A stretch of 64,000 nucleotides of DNA. Origin: Flavobacteria bacterium MS024-3C (GTDB lineage: Bacteria; Bacteroidota; Bacteroidia; Flavobacteriales; Flavobacteriaceae). A model generated the notes under the pieces. It saw nothing but the letters and a program-made list of their open reading frames with translations. It did no database searches and was not told the DNA's origin. Positions 36,108 to 44,596 of the stretch are shown piece by piece. The translations under genes and the position numbers were made by a program. Positions within the stretch are counted from its first letter, which is position 1, and the number at the start of each line of letters is the position of its first letter. The stretch is from the NCBI GenBank assembly GCA_000173115.1, contig ABVW01000005.1, forward strand, positions 1 to 64,000. The letters run 5' to 3'.

Positions 36108-36827
36108 ATGAAACTAGATATACTTGCCTTTGGGGCACATCCAGATGACGTTGAATTAGGGGCAGGTGCTACGATTGCTAAGGAAATAAGTCTTGGTAAA
36201 AAAGTTGGGATAGTAGATCTCACAAGGGGGGAACTGGGGACTAGAGGTACCGCAGAAATTAGAGATGCGGAAGCCAAAGCTGCAGCGGAATCTTTAGGGG
36301 TCGTTGTTAGAGAAAATCTTGAATTGGCAGATGGTTTTTTTCAAAACAATAGTGAAAGTCAATTGCTGGTTATTGAAATGATCAGAAAATATAGACCAGA
36401 AGTGGTGTTGTGTAATGCCATTAGAGACAGGCATATAGATCACGGAAAGGGAAGTGCTTTAGTAAGCGAAGCCTGTTTTTTAAGTGGTCTCATTAAAATT
36501 GAAACCATAGACGCTCAAGGTGCGCCACAACAAGCTTGGAGACCTAAGCAAGTATACCATTACATTCAATGGGAAAATATTACCCCTGACTTTGTGGTAA
36601 ACGTTTCAGGTTTTTTAGCCCATAAAGAAGCGGCTATTTTGGCCTATGGTTCTCAGTTTTTTAATCCAGATAGCAAAGCCCCACAAACGCCCATTAGCTC
36701 CAAAAACTTTTTAGATTCTGTTAAGTACCGGGCCCAAGATTTAGGGAGGCTTATAGGTGTAGCAGCAGCGGAAGGTTTTACGGTAGAAAGACCAGTAGCA
36801 GTGGAGCAACTGGATCATTTAATTTAA
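36108..36827 (+). CDS. bshB1: Bacillithiol biosynthesis deacetylase BshB1
   Basis: A 239-residue PIG-L family zinc enzyme: MKLDILAFGAHPDDVELGAGATIAKE carries the His-Pro-Asp-Asp metal motif, and RDRHIDHGKGSALVSEACFLSGL contains the second histidines. It should remove the acetyl group from GlcNAc-malate in bacillithiol synthesis; Bacteroidota commonly use this thiol. The ATG at 36108 follows an A-rich leader; the longer open frame from 36069 overlaps the upstream gene and can be ignored. Confidence 0.93.
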   Translation: MKLDILAFGAHPDDVELGAGATIAKEISLGKKVGIVDLTRGELGTRGTAEIRDAEAKAAAESLGVVVRENLELADGFFQNNSESQLLVIEMIRKYRPEVVLCNAIRDRHIDHGKGSALVSEACFLSGLIKIETIDAQGAPQQAWRPKQVYHYIQWENITPDFVVNVSGFLAHKEAAILAYGSQFFNPDSKAPQTPISSKNFLDSVKYRAQDLGRLIGVAAAEGFTVERPVAVEQLDHLI

Positions 36828-36964
36828 CCGCTAAATATTTGACAGTTAGGTGGTTTGTTCTAACCATATAACACTTAATTCAAACTCCTCTGTTTTGGTT
36901 ACTTTATTACCTACTTTAAGATTTAAAATAAGTACTTTTTTTTGCAAATACCCTAAGATTTATT

Positions 36965-36995
36965 TTGATAGCTAGATGGAAATAAATTATATTTG
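36965..36995 (+). promoter_or_regulatory. Promoter of tRNA-His
   Basis: TTG at 36965-36967, 20 bases, then TATATTTG at 36988-36995; the tRNA begins 16 bases later. Both boxes fit the Bacteroidota primary promoter. Confidence 0.7.
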
Positions 36996-37010
36996 CAGCC
37001 AATTACAAAT

Positions 37011-37085
37011 GGTGGTTGTAGCTCAGCTGGTTAGAGCGCTGGTTTGTGGTACCAGAAGTCGCCGGTTCGAACCCGGTCTTCCACC
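37011..37085 (+). tRNA. tRNA-His (GTG)
   Basis: Includes the extra 5' G typical of tRNA-His, the D arm GCTCAGCTGGTTAGAGC, anticodon loop TTGTGGT with GTG, and T arm GCCGGTTCGAACCCGGT. The CCA end is partly encoded (CCCA). The acceptor arms GTGGTTG and CTTCCAC pair at five of seven positions; positions 5-68 and 6-67 are T opposite T. Confidence 0.92.
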
Positions 37086-37093
37086 CAGAATTA

Positions 37094-37125
37094 AAGCCTT
37101 ACTTTTTAAGTAAGGCTTTTTTTGT
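37094..37125 (+). terminator. Terminator of tRNA-His
   Basis: AAGCCTTACTT (37094-37104) pairs with AAGTAAGGCTT (37108-37118), followed by a T run. Confidence 0.85.
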
Positions 37126-37142
37126 GGCTAAAACTAAGGCCA

Positions 37143-37172
37143 CAAAAAAATCCCCAGCGAATGCTGGGGATT
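37143..37172 (-). terminator. Terminator of the M28 peptidase gene
   Basis: AATCCCCAGC (37149-37158) pairs with GCTGGGGATT (37163-37172) around GAAT; the A run at 37144-37150 is a T run for leftward transcription. Confidence 0.85.
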
Positions 37173-37216
37173 GAATTCATTAAATAGGGGTTTGAGTTTA
37201 TTAAAGTATTTTAGGC

Positions 37217-38761
37217 TTATTTACCTGCCTTGTCTACTGTAATTCTATTGGCTCTATTTGCCAATTCCCAAGCCGTATAAAAGACCAAACGACTTCTGTT
37301 TTCTAATAAGTCATAGTTTATTTTGTCAGGAGTGTCTCCTGGCTTGTGGTAGTCATCATGGGTACCGTTGAAATAAAATATGATTGGAATATTATTTTTA
37401 GCAAAGTTGTAGTGGTCAGATCTGTAATAAAATCGGTTTGGATCGTTCTCATCATTATAAGTGTAGTCTAAGGTAACCTTAGTGTATTTATCATTAACCG
37501 CCTCAGAAAGCTCATGCAATTCGGTACTCAGTTTGTCTGATCCAATGAGGTAAACATAGTTTCTGTCGCCTTCTCTTTTTGGATCAATCCTTCCCACCAT
37601 ATCAATGTTTAGATTGGCTACCGTATTGGCCAATGGAAAAATAGGGTCTACGTCTGTGTAGTATTGAGATCCTAACAAGCCTTTTTCTTCGCCAGTTACA
37701 TGCAAGAATACAATAGATCTTTTTGGTCCTTTGCCTTTGTCTGCGGCAGTTTTAAAAGCTTCTGCAATTTCAAGTAAGGCTACTGTTCCAGAACCGTCGT
37801 CGTCTGCTCCGTTGTGAATCTCTCCTTTGCTGTTTACCCCAACATGGTCTAAGTGAGAAGAAATTACAATATACTCCTCTGGTAATTCACTTCCTTTTAA
37901 GAAAGCCACCACGTTTTCTGACTGTACTTCTTTATTGGCACTCTTTACCGCAAAAGACAAGGGTAAGTCTAATACCTTTGGTTGGTGGTCTGTAGCAATA
38001 TCTGCAAGCATTTTATTGGCTAAGTCCGTATTTAGAAAAAAAGAGGGCATACTCTCTTTGGCCAAAGCCTTAATACCCATGCTGCCGCTGTCATTTTCTT
38101 TCATATAAGAAAACCTTCTCTGGTAACGGTCAAAATTGGCTTGGTCAAAAAACAATACTGCAACAGCACCTTTCTCTTTGGCAACAGCCACTCTTTTAGA
38201 AAGGGCTTCAGAAATATTACTCCATTTACTGGCTTCTTCAGATCCAGAAAGCACAAAATGGCCGCTGGCATCTTTAGGTTCTCCAGATTTTACAAGAACC
38301 ACTTTTCCGCTCACCTCTAAATCAGTGTAGTCTGAGTAGTCGCCTTCTTCAATCCCATAACCTGCATATACAATTTGATCAAAATCTCCTTCAAAAGAAG
38401 TGAATCCCATAAATCCTGCCCCATTTTCCATAGAAATGTCTCCCATGCTAAGTTGTCCGGTAGGCACTTTTCTAACCTCTAAAGCAATGGGCTGGAAATA
38501 ATCATCCCCCCCCTTGGCTGCAGGAATACCTAAAGAAACATACTGCTCCTTTAAATAAGCAATGGCCATTTTTTGTCCAGGCTCTCCTGTTTCTCTTCCT
38601 TCAAATTCGTCTGAGGCATAAGTGTACAGATGTTCTTTGAGTTCCGCTTCTGTAATTGTTTTTGCAAAAGCCTGAGGATCTGCAACTTTTGACTTTACTT
38701 GCTTTTGCGCTTGTAAAGTTCCCATGGTTAGACCAAGGGCTATTAAGGTTAATTTTTTCAT
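37217..38761 (-). CDS. Secreted M28 family metallopeptidase
   Basis: A 514-residue protein with a signal peptide (MKKLTLIALGLTMGTLQAQ). A protease-associated (PA)-like domain occurs at about 110-260 (GYGIEEGDYSDYTDLEVSGKVVLVKSGEP). The M28 catalytic domain has VISSHLDHVG, NGADDDGSGTVALLEIAEAF, FLHVTGEEKGLLGSQYY and YYRSDHYNFAKNNIPIIFYFNG, containing the co-catalytic zinc ligands and Glu base. It is probably an aminopeptidase acting in the periplasm or outside. Single-gene transcription unit with its own terminator. Confidence 0.93.
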   Translation of the reverse strand: MKKLTLIALGLTMGTLQAQKQVKSKVADPQAFAKTITEAELKEHLYTYASDEFEGRETGEPGQKMAIAYLKEQYVSLGIPAAKGGDDYFQPIALEVRKVPTGQLSMGDISMENGAGFMGFTSFEGDFDQIVYAGYGIEEGDYSDYTDLEVSGKVVLVKSGEPKDASGHFVLSGSEEASKWSNISEALSKRVAVAKEKGAVAVLFFDQANFDRYQRRFSYMKENDSGSMGIKALAKESMPSFFLNTDLANKMLADIATDHQPKVLDLPLSFAVKSANKEVQSENVVAFLKGSELPEEYIVISSHLDHVGVNSKGEIHNGADDDGSGTVALLEIAEAFKTAADKGKGPKRSIVFLHVTGEEKGLLGSQYYTDVDPIFPLANTVANLNIDMVGRIDPKREGDRNYVYLIGSDKLSTELHELSEAVNDKYTKVTLDYTYNDENDPNRFYYRSDHYNFAKNNIPIIFYFNGTHDDYHKPGDTPDKINYDLLENRSRLVFYTAWELANRANRITVDKAGK

Positions 38762-38959
38762 ATGTGATTAGATTAGTATTTAAGCGCATCTAAAATAGTA
38801 AAATAAGCCTAAGCGGTTCTGTTTTTAAGAAAATATTAAGGAGCTTAGTAAGACAATTGAAAGGACATGCGTCAAATGAATATTGGCCCGTGTGGCCATG
38901 CCGTTTTTTATGTTTATTTTAGTAGAACAACAAAAGCGACAAATTAAACAACCAAAACA

Positions 38960-39880
38960 ATGAATACAATAGCATGGAAAGGCGTTATGCCAGCCGTAAC
39001 CACAAAATTTACTTCGGAAGATCAGTTAGACCTGCCATTATTCACTAAAAATATTCAGGCACAACTCCATGCTGGGGTTCATGGAATTATTCTAGGAGGT
39101 ACACTTGGTGAGGCCAGTACGCTAAGTAAGGCAGAAAAAAACACCTTAATTCTTCACACGGTCAAAGAAGTTAAAGGCCAGGTGCCCGTAGTGATTAATA
39201 TAGCGGAACAAACCACTAAAGATGCCGTTACCGCTGCACATGCAGCACAAGAAGCAGGTGCTAAAGGACTGATGATGCTCCCTCCAATGCGATACAAAGC
39301 TACTTCTGCTGAGACAGTGGCCTATTTTGAGGCAGTAGCCAGCAGTACAGACTTACCGATTATGATATACAATAACCCAGTAGATTACGGTATAGAAGTG
39401 ACTATACCTATGTTTGAATCACTCCTAAAATCTCCAAAAATACAGGCCGTTAAGGAATCTACTAGAGATACAACCAATGTGATTAGACTTCAAAATGCTT
39501 TTGGAACTAGGTTAAACATTTTATCTGGGGTAGACACCTTAGCACTAGAAAGTTTGCTCCTTGGCGCGCAGGGATGGGTAGCAGGATTGGTTTGTGCTTT
39601 TCCAGCAGAAACTGTGGCTATTTATGCTTTGGCTAAAGCAGGGCGTATTAAGGAGGCTACTGATTTATACAAATGGTTTATGCCTTTATTAGAATTAGAC
39701 ATTAACCCACAATTGGTACAAAATATTAAAATGGCAGAAGTAGCCACTAAAATAGGATCTGAATATGTGCGTTTGCCAAGAATGCCACTGCAGGAACCGG
39801 AGCGCTCTAGGGTAGCTCAGATTATTACTACTGCTCTGACTAATAGGCCGCAGCTAACAGATTATAAGTCTCTTTTGTAA
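38960..39880 (+). CDS. DapA-family deaminase/aldolase, likely 1-pyrroline-4-hydroxy-2-carboxylate deaminase
   Basis: A 306-residue TIM-barrel protein of the dihydrodipicolinate synthase family: VMPAVTTKFTSEDQLDL, IILGGTLGEASTLSKAEK, PIMIYNNPVDYG with the conserved Tyr, and IQAVKESTRD with the Schiff-base Lys at about residue 164. Alone it could be any class I aldolase or deaminase of this family. Next to an alpha-ketoglutarate semialdehyde dehydrogenase-like gene and a hydroxyproline epimerase gene, the best guess is the deaminase step of trans-4-hydroxyproline breakdown. Confidence 0.85.
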   Translation: MNTIAWKGVMPAVTTKFTSEDQLDLPLFTKNIQAQLHAGVHGIILGGTLGEASTLSKAEKNTLILHTVKEVKGQVPVVINIAEQTTKDAVTAAHAAQEAGAKGLMMLPPMRYKATSAETVAYFEAVASSTDLPIMIYNNPVDYGIEVTIPMFESLLKSPKIQAVKESTRDTTNVIRLQNAFGTRLNILSGVDTLALESLLLGAQGWVAGLVCAFPAETVAIYALAKAGRIKEATDLYKWFMPLLELDINPQLVQNIKMAEVATKIGSEYVRLPRMPLQEPERSRVAQIITTALTNRPQLTDYKSLL

Positions 39881-39977
39881 GGCTATAGTCACTCAGGTAT
39901 GGCCTTCAATATCATGATCACAAAGTAATTAGCCTCTGTACCAACAAAAAAATAGTTGCATTTCTAAACCATACTCC

Positions 39978-41558
39978 ATGAATATAATTACCCAAAACCT
40001 CATAGGATATTCCTATAGCGCAGAAGGCACCAAAACTTTTTCTACTTTTAATCCAGTAGATCAATCCGCTACTCCGTGGGTTTTTAAGAATGCCACCCTT
40101 AGTGAATTAAAAAAAGCCACTGCCTTAGCTGAAAGAGCCTTTTTTCCATATAAATCTATGTCTGTAGCCAGAAGGGCAGCTTTTCTAAGGGCCATAGCCA
40201 AAGAGATCTTGTCATTGGGAGAAGATCTTACCCGAACATATACTATGGAAACCGGACTGCCCAAGGGCAGGGCAGAAGGGGAGCGAGGGAGAACAATAGG
40301 GCAGTTAGAAGCCTTTGCAACAGCCATAGAAAACGGACAATATTTACAACCTATCATAGACCACGCAGACGCCAATAGAACCCCAATCCCAAAAGTAGAT
40401 TTAAGAAAAATAAATGAACCCATTGGTCCCATAGCAGTTTTTGGCGCCAGTAATTTTCCTTTGGCTTATTCTACTGCTGGCGGGGACACTGCCAGTGCAC
40501 TCGCCACAGGCTGCCCGGTGGTGGTTAAAGCGCACCCCATGCATGCAAGCACAAACGCCTTAGTGACCCAAGCCATTTTAAAAGCAGCCCAAGACACTAA
40601 AATGCCTGAAGGGGTGTTTTCTTGCCTTTACAGCAATGATTATGAGATAGGAAGTCAGTTGGTTCAAGATCCGTTGATTAAAGGGGTTGGTTTTACGGGA
40701 AGTATTTCAGGAGGTACTGCACTCTTTAAATTGGCTCAATCTAGAGAAGTTCCTATACCTGTTTTCGCTGAGATGGGTTCTGTAAATCCAGTAGTGGTAT
40801 TGCCAGAGGCACTGAATAAAAATCCCACCGATTGGGCGAATGCTTATGCAGGTTCTATAAGCCTTGGTTCTGGACAGTTTTGCACCAATCCAGGATTGAT
40901 TTTTTGTATTCAATCACCAGAATTAGATGTTTTTATTCACACGCTTTCTGAAGCATTTCATCAGATTGCACCCACCTTTATGTTGCACCCTAGTATTCAC
41001 GCAGCCTATGAAAAAGACCAAGCAGAATTTGACGCTTTGGCTAAAAAAGTAGGGAGCACCTCCACCCAATCTCCTGCTATAGAAGGGATAGGACATGGGG
41101 CCATTTATCAGGTAGACGCCAAAACTTTTGCTGCCAATCCAAGGTTGCACCAAGAAGTTTTTGGCCCGCTTTCCCTGATAGTGGTGTGTAAGGATGTGGC
41201 AGAGCTATTGCCTTTAATAGCGAGATTGGATGGGCAACTTACCGGAACAATTCTGGGATCTGAAAACGACTTACAGGCCAATGAAACTCTTGTAGCTACA
41301 TTACAAAATAGGGTCGGTAGGCTTATATTTAATGGAGTGCCTACAGGGGTAGAAGTTTGTGCGGCCATGCAGCACGGCGGACCCTTTCCTGCCAGTACAG
41401 ATGAAAGGTTTACGGCTGTTGGTGTAAAAGCAATGGACCGTTGGTTGCGTCCTGTGTCATATCAAAACTGGCCAGACAAACTCCTGCCCAAAGCATTACA
41501 AAATAACAATCCTTTGGGATTACACAGATTAATTAACGGCACATTAATTAAAGACTAA
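39978..41558 (+). CDS. NADP-type aldehyde dehydrogenase (alpha-ketoglutarate semialdehyde dehydrogenase-like)
   Basis: A 526-residue aldehyde dehydrogenase. The nucleotide-binding stretch GPIAVFGASNFPLAYSTAGGDTASALATGCPVVVKAHP, the general-base Glu in PVFAEMGSVNPVV, and the catalytic Cys302 in GSGQFCTNPGL are all present. The sequence type (PIAVFGASNFPLAYS, and PSHPxH-like end) is that of 2,5-dioxovalerate dehydrogenases, which oxidise the product of the preceding DapA-like enzyme to 2-oxoglutarate. It lies 4 bases before the epimerase gene. Confidence 0.9.
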   Translation: MNIITQNLIGYSYSAEGTKTFSTFNPVDQSATPWVFKNATLSELKKATALAERAFFPYKSMSVARRAAFLRAIAKEILSLGEDLTRTYTMETGLPKGRAEGERGRTIGQLEAFATAIENGQYLQPIIDHADANRTPIPKVDLRKINEPIGPIAVFGASNFPLAYSTAGGDTASALATGCPVVVKAHPMHASTNALVTQAILKAAQDTKMPEGVFSCLYSNDYEIGSQLVQDPLIKGVGFTGSISGGTALFKLAQSREVPIPVFAEMGSVNPVVVLPEALNKNPTDWANAYAGSISLGSGQFCTNPGLIFCIQSPELDVFIHTLSEAFHQIAPTFMLHPSIHAAYEKDQAEFDALAKKVGSTSTQSPAIEGIGHGAIYQVDAKTFAANPRLHQEVFGPLSLIVVCKDVAELLPLIARLDGQLTGTILGSENDLQANETLVATLQNRVGRLIFNGVPTGVEVCAAMQHGGPFPASTDERFTAVGVKAMDRWLRPVSYQNWPDKLLPKALQNNNPLGLHRLINGTLIKD

Positions 41559-41562
41559 CCAG

Positions 41563-42572
41563 ATGTCTGAGCATATTTTTTCTTGTATAGACGCCCACAC
41601 CTGTGGTAACCCAGTCAGGGTAGTAGCTAAAGGAGGGCCAGATTTGGTTGGTAACTCCATGAGCGAAAAAAGACAACACTTTTTAAAGCAGTACGATTGG
41701 ATTAGAAAGGGGCTTATGTTTGACCTAGGGGCCATGATATGATGAGTGGGAGTATTTTTTACCCACCTTCAAACCCAGAAAATGACATTGGCATACTATT
41801 TATTGAAACTAGCGGATGCCTCCCCATGTGCGGTCACGGAACCATTGGAAGTATTACCATAGGCATTCAAGAGGGACTAATCCATCCTAAAATACCTGGA
41901 AAAGTGCGTTTAGAAACGCCTGCTGGTCTGGTCCTTATTGACTATGAAATGAATGGAGATAAGGTAGCCTGGGTAAAACTCACTAATGTAATGTCTTATT
42001 TGGCTGCCACAGATTTATCTGTTACACACCCCGTTTTAGGAGACCTAAAGGTCGACGTCGCTTATGGCGGTAATTTTTACATCATTGTAGACCCTCAAGA
42101 AAACTTCAAAGGATTGGAGCATTATAGCGCCAGTGCATTAATTTCATTGTCATCTCGTTTAAGAACCATAGTCAATGACCAATTCCCCCACCAATTTATA
42201 CACCCCCAAGACAGCAGTATTAGGGGCGCGAGTCATGTGTTGTGGACAGGAGCCACATTGGATGCAAAAGCAACGGCAAGGAATGCGGTGTTTTACGGAG
42301 ATAAAGCTATTGATAGGTCGCCTTGTGGGACTGGGACGTCGGCCAGAATGGCCCAATGGCATGCCAAAGGTCTTTTAAAAGAAGGAGAAAAATTTATTCA
42401 CGAAAGCTATATAGGCTCCCAATTTATAGGAGAGATACTAGGCACAGGAAGTTTGGGAGAATTTCCAGCAGTAGTGCCTAGCATCCAAGGCTGGGCAAAG
42501 GTGTTTGGACATAATGCCATCTCCATAGATGAAGCAGACGATCCATACGCATTTGGTTTTCAGGTCATTTAA
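41563..42572 (+). pseudogene. 4-hydroxyproline 2-epimerase (proline racemase family), interrupted by a frameshift
   Basis: Reading from ATG 41563 gives MSEHIFSCIDAHTCGNPVRVV and continues to FDLGAMI, where a stop is met. The remainder continues in another frame from MMSGSIFYPPSNPE. Adding one C in the CC at 41724-41725 restores FDPRGHDMMSGSIFYPP, the family motif, and a normal protein of 336 residues. Both catalytic cysteines are then present: Cys90 in MCGHGTIGS and Cys255 in SPCGTGTSA, which fits an epimerase rather than a hydroxyproline dehydratase (which has Thr at one site). It should convert trans-4-hydroxy-L-proline to cis-4-hydroxy-D-proline. Confidence 0.87.
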
Positions 42573-42671
42573 GTGAAACAACATCTAATAATTATAACCC
42601 AGGCCCTACTTTGGTAACAAATGTTACCTTTAAACTAATTCAGTGCCCTTATCTTTGGCTTTTTACAGCGT

Positions 42672-43472
42672 ATGGAACTTTTAGAAATTTTTGGATATTT
42701 TGGTGCATTGCTTATAGGGGTAGTACTCGGTTTAATTGGGGGTGGAGGATCTATTCTAACCGTACCAATATTGGTTTATCTATTGGCCATTAATCCAATG
42801 ACCGCTACAGCCTATTCTTTATTTGTAGTAGGAACATCTTCCTTATTTGGTGCTTTTCAAAATTTCAAAAAAGGTTTGGTAGACGTTAAAACGGCACTGG
42901 TATTTGCCACGCCAGCTTTTATTGCGGTCTATGTCACAAGGCGCTATATTATGCCTGCCTTGCCAGATACTTTTTTCAGTGTAGGGACTTTTGTGATGAC
43001 TAAAAACATCGCTATTATGGTGTTTTTTGCAGCTATTATGCTCATTGCAGCTGTAGCCATGATCAGAGATAAAAAGAAAGACAACGAAGGTGAGGAGGGC
43101 CCAATTTCTTACAACTATCCTATGATTGTTTTGGAAGGTGGGGTAGTAGGGGTACTCACAGGAATAGTAGGTGCTGGTGGTGGTTTTCTTATTATACCCG
43201 CTCTAGTTCTTTTTGCTAAACTACCCATGAAAAAAGCCGTAGCCACTTCACTGCTCATCATAGCCATTAAATCCCTTTTTGGTTTTATTGGAGATGTGCA
43301 AACTATTGTCATTGACTGGATGTTTTTAGGAAGCTTCACCCTTTTATCTATTGCCGGTATTTTCTTAGGCATTTACCTGTCTAAATTCATTCCTGGACAC
43401 AAGCTTAAAAAATCTTTTGGTTGGTTTGTTCTGCTCATGGGCGTGTATATTATGTATAAAGAGCTGGGGTAG
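42672..43472 (+). CDS. TauE/SafE family sulfite exporter-like permease (copy 1)
   Basis: A 266-residue protein with about eight membrane segments in two repeats; FGYFGALLIGVVLGLIGGGGSILTVPILVYLL and VVGVLTGIVGAGGGFLIIPALVLFAKLP are the repeated TauE/SafE signatures. The family exports or imports small anions such as sulfite or sulfoacetate, and the substrate is not known here. It follows the hydroxyproline genes with a gap of 99 bases and may be independent of them. A second family member lies at 43821-44579. Confidence 0.9.
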   Translation: MELLEIFGYFGALLIGVVLGLIGGGGSILTVPILVYLLAINPMTATAYSLFVVGTSSLFGAFQNFKKGLVDVKTALVFATPAFIAVYVTRRYIMPALPDTFFSVGTFVMTKNIAIMVFFAAIMLIAAVAMIRDKKKDNEGEEGPISYNYPMIVLEGGVVGVLTGIVGAGGGFLIIPALVLFAKLPMKKAVATSLLIIAIKSLFGFIGDVQTIVIDWMFLGSFTLLSIAGIFLGIYLSKFIPGHKLKKSFGWFVLLMGVYIMYKELG

Positions 43473-43525
43473 ACATTTTAGGCCTCAACTCGGTCTAAAA
43501 TGACTTGATCACTAATTACTTGTTT

Positions 43526-43588
43526 GGTTTTTTTATATCCAAGCGCTCACAAGAACAAGTTCTTGACACTTTTGGATATAAAAAAACC
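43526..43588. repeat. 17-bp perfect inverted repeat with a nested 7-bp hairpin
   Basis: GGTTTTTTTATATCCAA (43526-43542) and TTGGATATAAAAAAACC (43572-43588) are perfect inverted repeats. Inside them CAAGAAC (43550-43556) and GTTCTTG (43559-43565) form a second stem. The right arm overlaps the left arm of the tRNA-Ser terminator, so the two hairpins cannot form together. Function unknown. Confidence 0.8.
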
Positions 43589-43609
43589 CACAACATTGTC
43601 GTGGGTTTT
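43581..43609 (-). terminator. Terminator of tRNA-Ser (possibly bidirectional)
   Basis: AAAACCCAC (43583-43591) pairs with GTGGGTTTT (43601-43609); the A run on the left is a T run for leftward transcription, and T residues also follow on the right. Confidence 0.75.
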
Positions 43610-43615
43610 CTTTTG

Positions 43616-43700
43616 CGGAGAAAGAGGGATTCGAACCCCCGGAGGTGTGACCCTCAACAGTTTTCAAGACTGCCGCATTCGACCACTCTGCCATTTCTCC
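43616..43700 (-). tRNA. tRNA-Ser (TGA)
   Basis: The minus strand folds as an 85-base class II tRNA: acceptor GGAGAAA with TTTCTCC, anticodon loop CTTGAAAA region with TGA, a long variable arm, and T arm GGGGGTTCGAATCCCTC; discriminator G. CCA is not encoded. Confidence 0.95.
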
Positions 43701-43717
43701 TTGCGGTTATGCGGGTG

Positions 43718-43725
43718 CAAATATA
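43718..43725 (-). promoter_or_regulatory. -7 box of tRNA-Ser
   Basis: Minus strand TATATTTG, 17 bases before the tRNA 5' end. It is identical to the boxes of tRNA-Met and tRNA-His and is at nearly the same distance; no clear -33 element. Confidence 0.55.
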
Positions 43726-43807
43726 GGAACCTTTTTCAATTATGAAAAGGTATTTTAATGTTTTTTTTATTTTATTAAAAAAGGGTGTATATCTAATGGA
43801 TTGCTAC

Positions 43808-43815
43808 TATTTTTG
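43808..43815 (+). promoter_or_regulatory. -7 box directly before TauE/SafE copy 2
   Basis: TATTTTTG matches TAnnTTTG and ends only 5 bases before the ATG at 43821. If used, transcription would begin at about the start codon, giving a leaderless mRNA. Confidence 0.4.
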
Positions 43816-43820
43816 TAGCC

Positions 43821-44579
43821 ATGGAAGAATGGTACCACTATTTGTTATTAGTAGTTGTTGGTTTTACAGTTGGGTTTGTAAATACCATGGCTGGAGGAGG
43901 ATCTTTGTTGTCTCTTCCAGTGTTAATTTTTTTGGGTTTGCCTCCCTCAGTGGCCAATGGTACCAATAGGGTAGCCATAGTGATTCAAACTGCCTTGGGA
44001 ACCGCTGGATTTAAGAGTAAAGGGGTGTCTACCTATCCTTTTAATATGTATTTGGCAGTAACTGCTTTTATAGGCTCCATAATAGGGGCTAATATTGCCG
44101 TAGATATTAAGGGAGAGACTTTTAATAAGATTTTAGCTATTATTATGGTGGCAGTGGTACTCATTATACTTTTCAAGCCTAAAATGAATACAAAAGACCT
44201 TGAGGAGCGACTCAAGGGAAAATATTTGATTTATGCTATGATTGGTTTTTTCTTTTTTGGTATTTACGGCGGTTTTATCAATGCTGGATTGGGTTTTTTA
44301 ATGATGATATTTTTAAACGGTGTAAACCGACTGAGCTTGGTAAAAACCAATATGACCAAGGTTTCCGTTGTTTGTCTCTATACCATAGCCGCATTGGCCG
44401 TATTTGCTTATAATGACAAGGTAGATTGGCTCATTGGTGGAGTACTTGCTGTAGGTAATGGAACAGGTGCCTGGGTGGCGTCTAGGTATTCAGTAAAAAA
44501 AGGCGATGGATTTATTAAAAAGTTCATGGTCGCTATGATAGTCATTATGGCTATTAAACTTTGGTTCTTTAATACTTAA
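43821..44579 (+). CDS. TauE/SafE family sulfite exporter-like permease (copy 2)
   Basis: A 252-residue membrane protein with about eight segments; VVVGFTVGFVNTMAGGGSLLSLPVLIFLGLPP and IGFFFFGIYGGFINAGLGFLMMIFL are the two half-signatures. It differs clearly from copy 1 (the motif is AGGGSLL rather than GGGGSIL), so it is probably an older paralogue with its own substrate. A nitroreductase family gene follows after 17 bases on the same strand. Confidence 0.9.
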   Translation: MEEWYHYLLLVVVGFTVGFVNTMAGGGSLLSLPVLIFLGLPPSVANGTNRVAIVIQTALGTAGFKSKGVSTYPFNMYLAVTAFIGSIIGANIAVDIKGETFNKILAIIMVAVVLIILFKPKMNTKDLEERLKGKYLIYAMIGFFFFGIYGGFINAGLGFLMMIFLNGVNRLSLVKTNMTKVSVVCLYTIAALAVFAYNDKVDWLIGGVLAVGNGTGAWVASRYSVKKGDGFIKKFMVAMIVIMAIKLWFFNT

Positions 44580-44596
44580 ATAACATATAAATCCCT

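Noticed and set aside
38884-38898. TGGCC-CGTGT-GGCCA inverted repeat before the DapA-like gene
   Set aside because: Five-base arms without a T run or known motif; could occur by chance.
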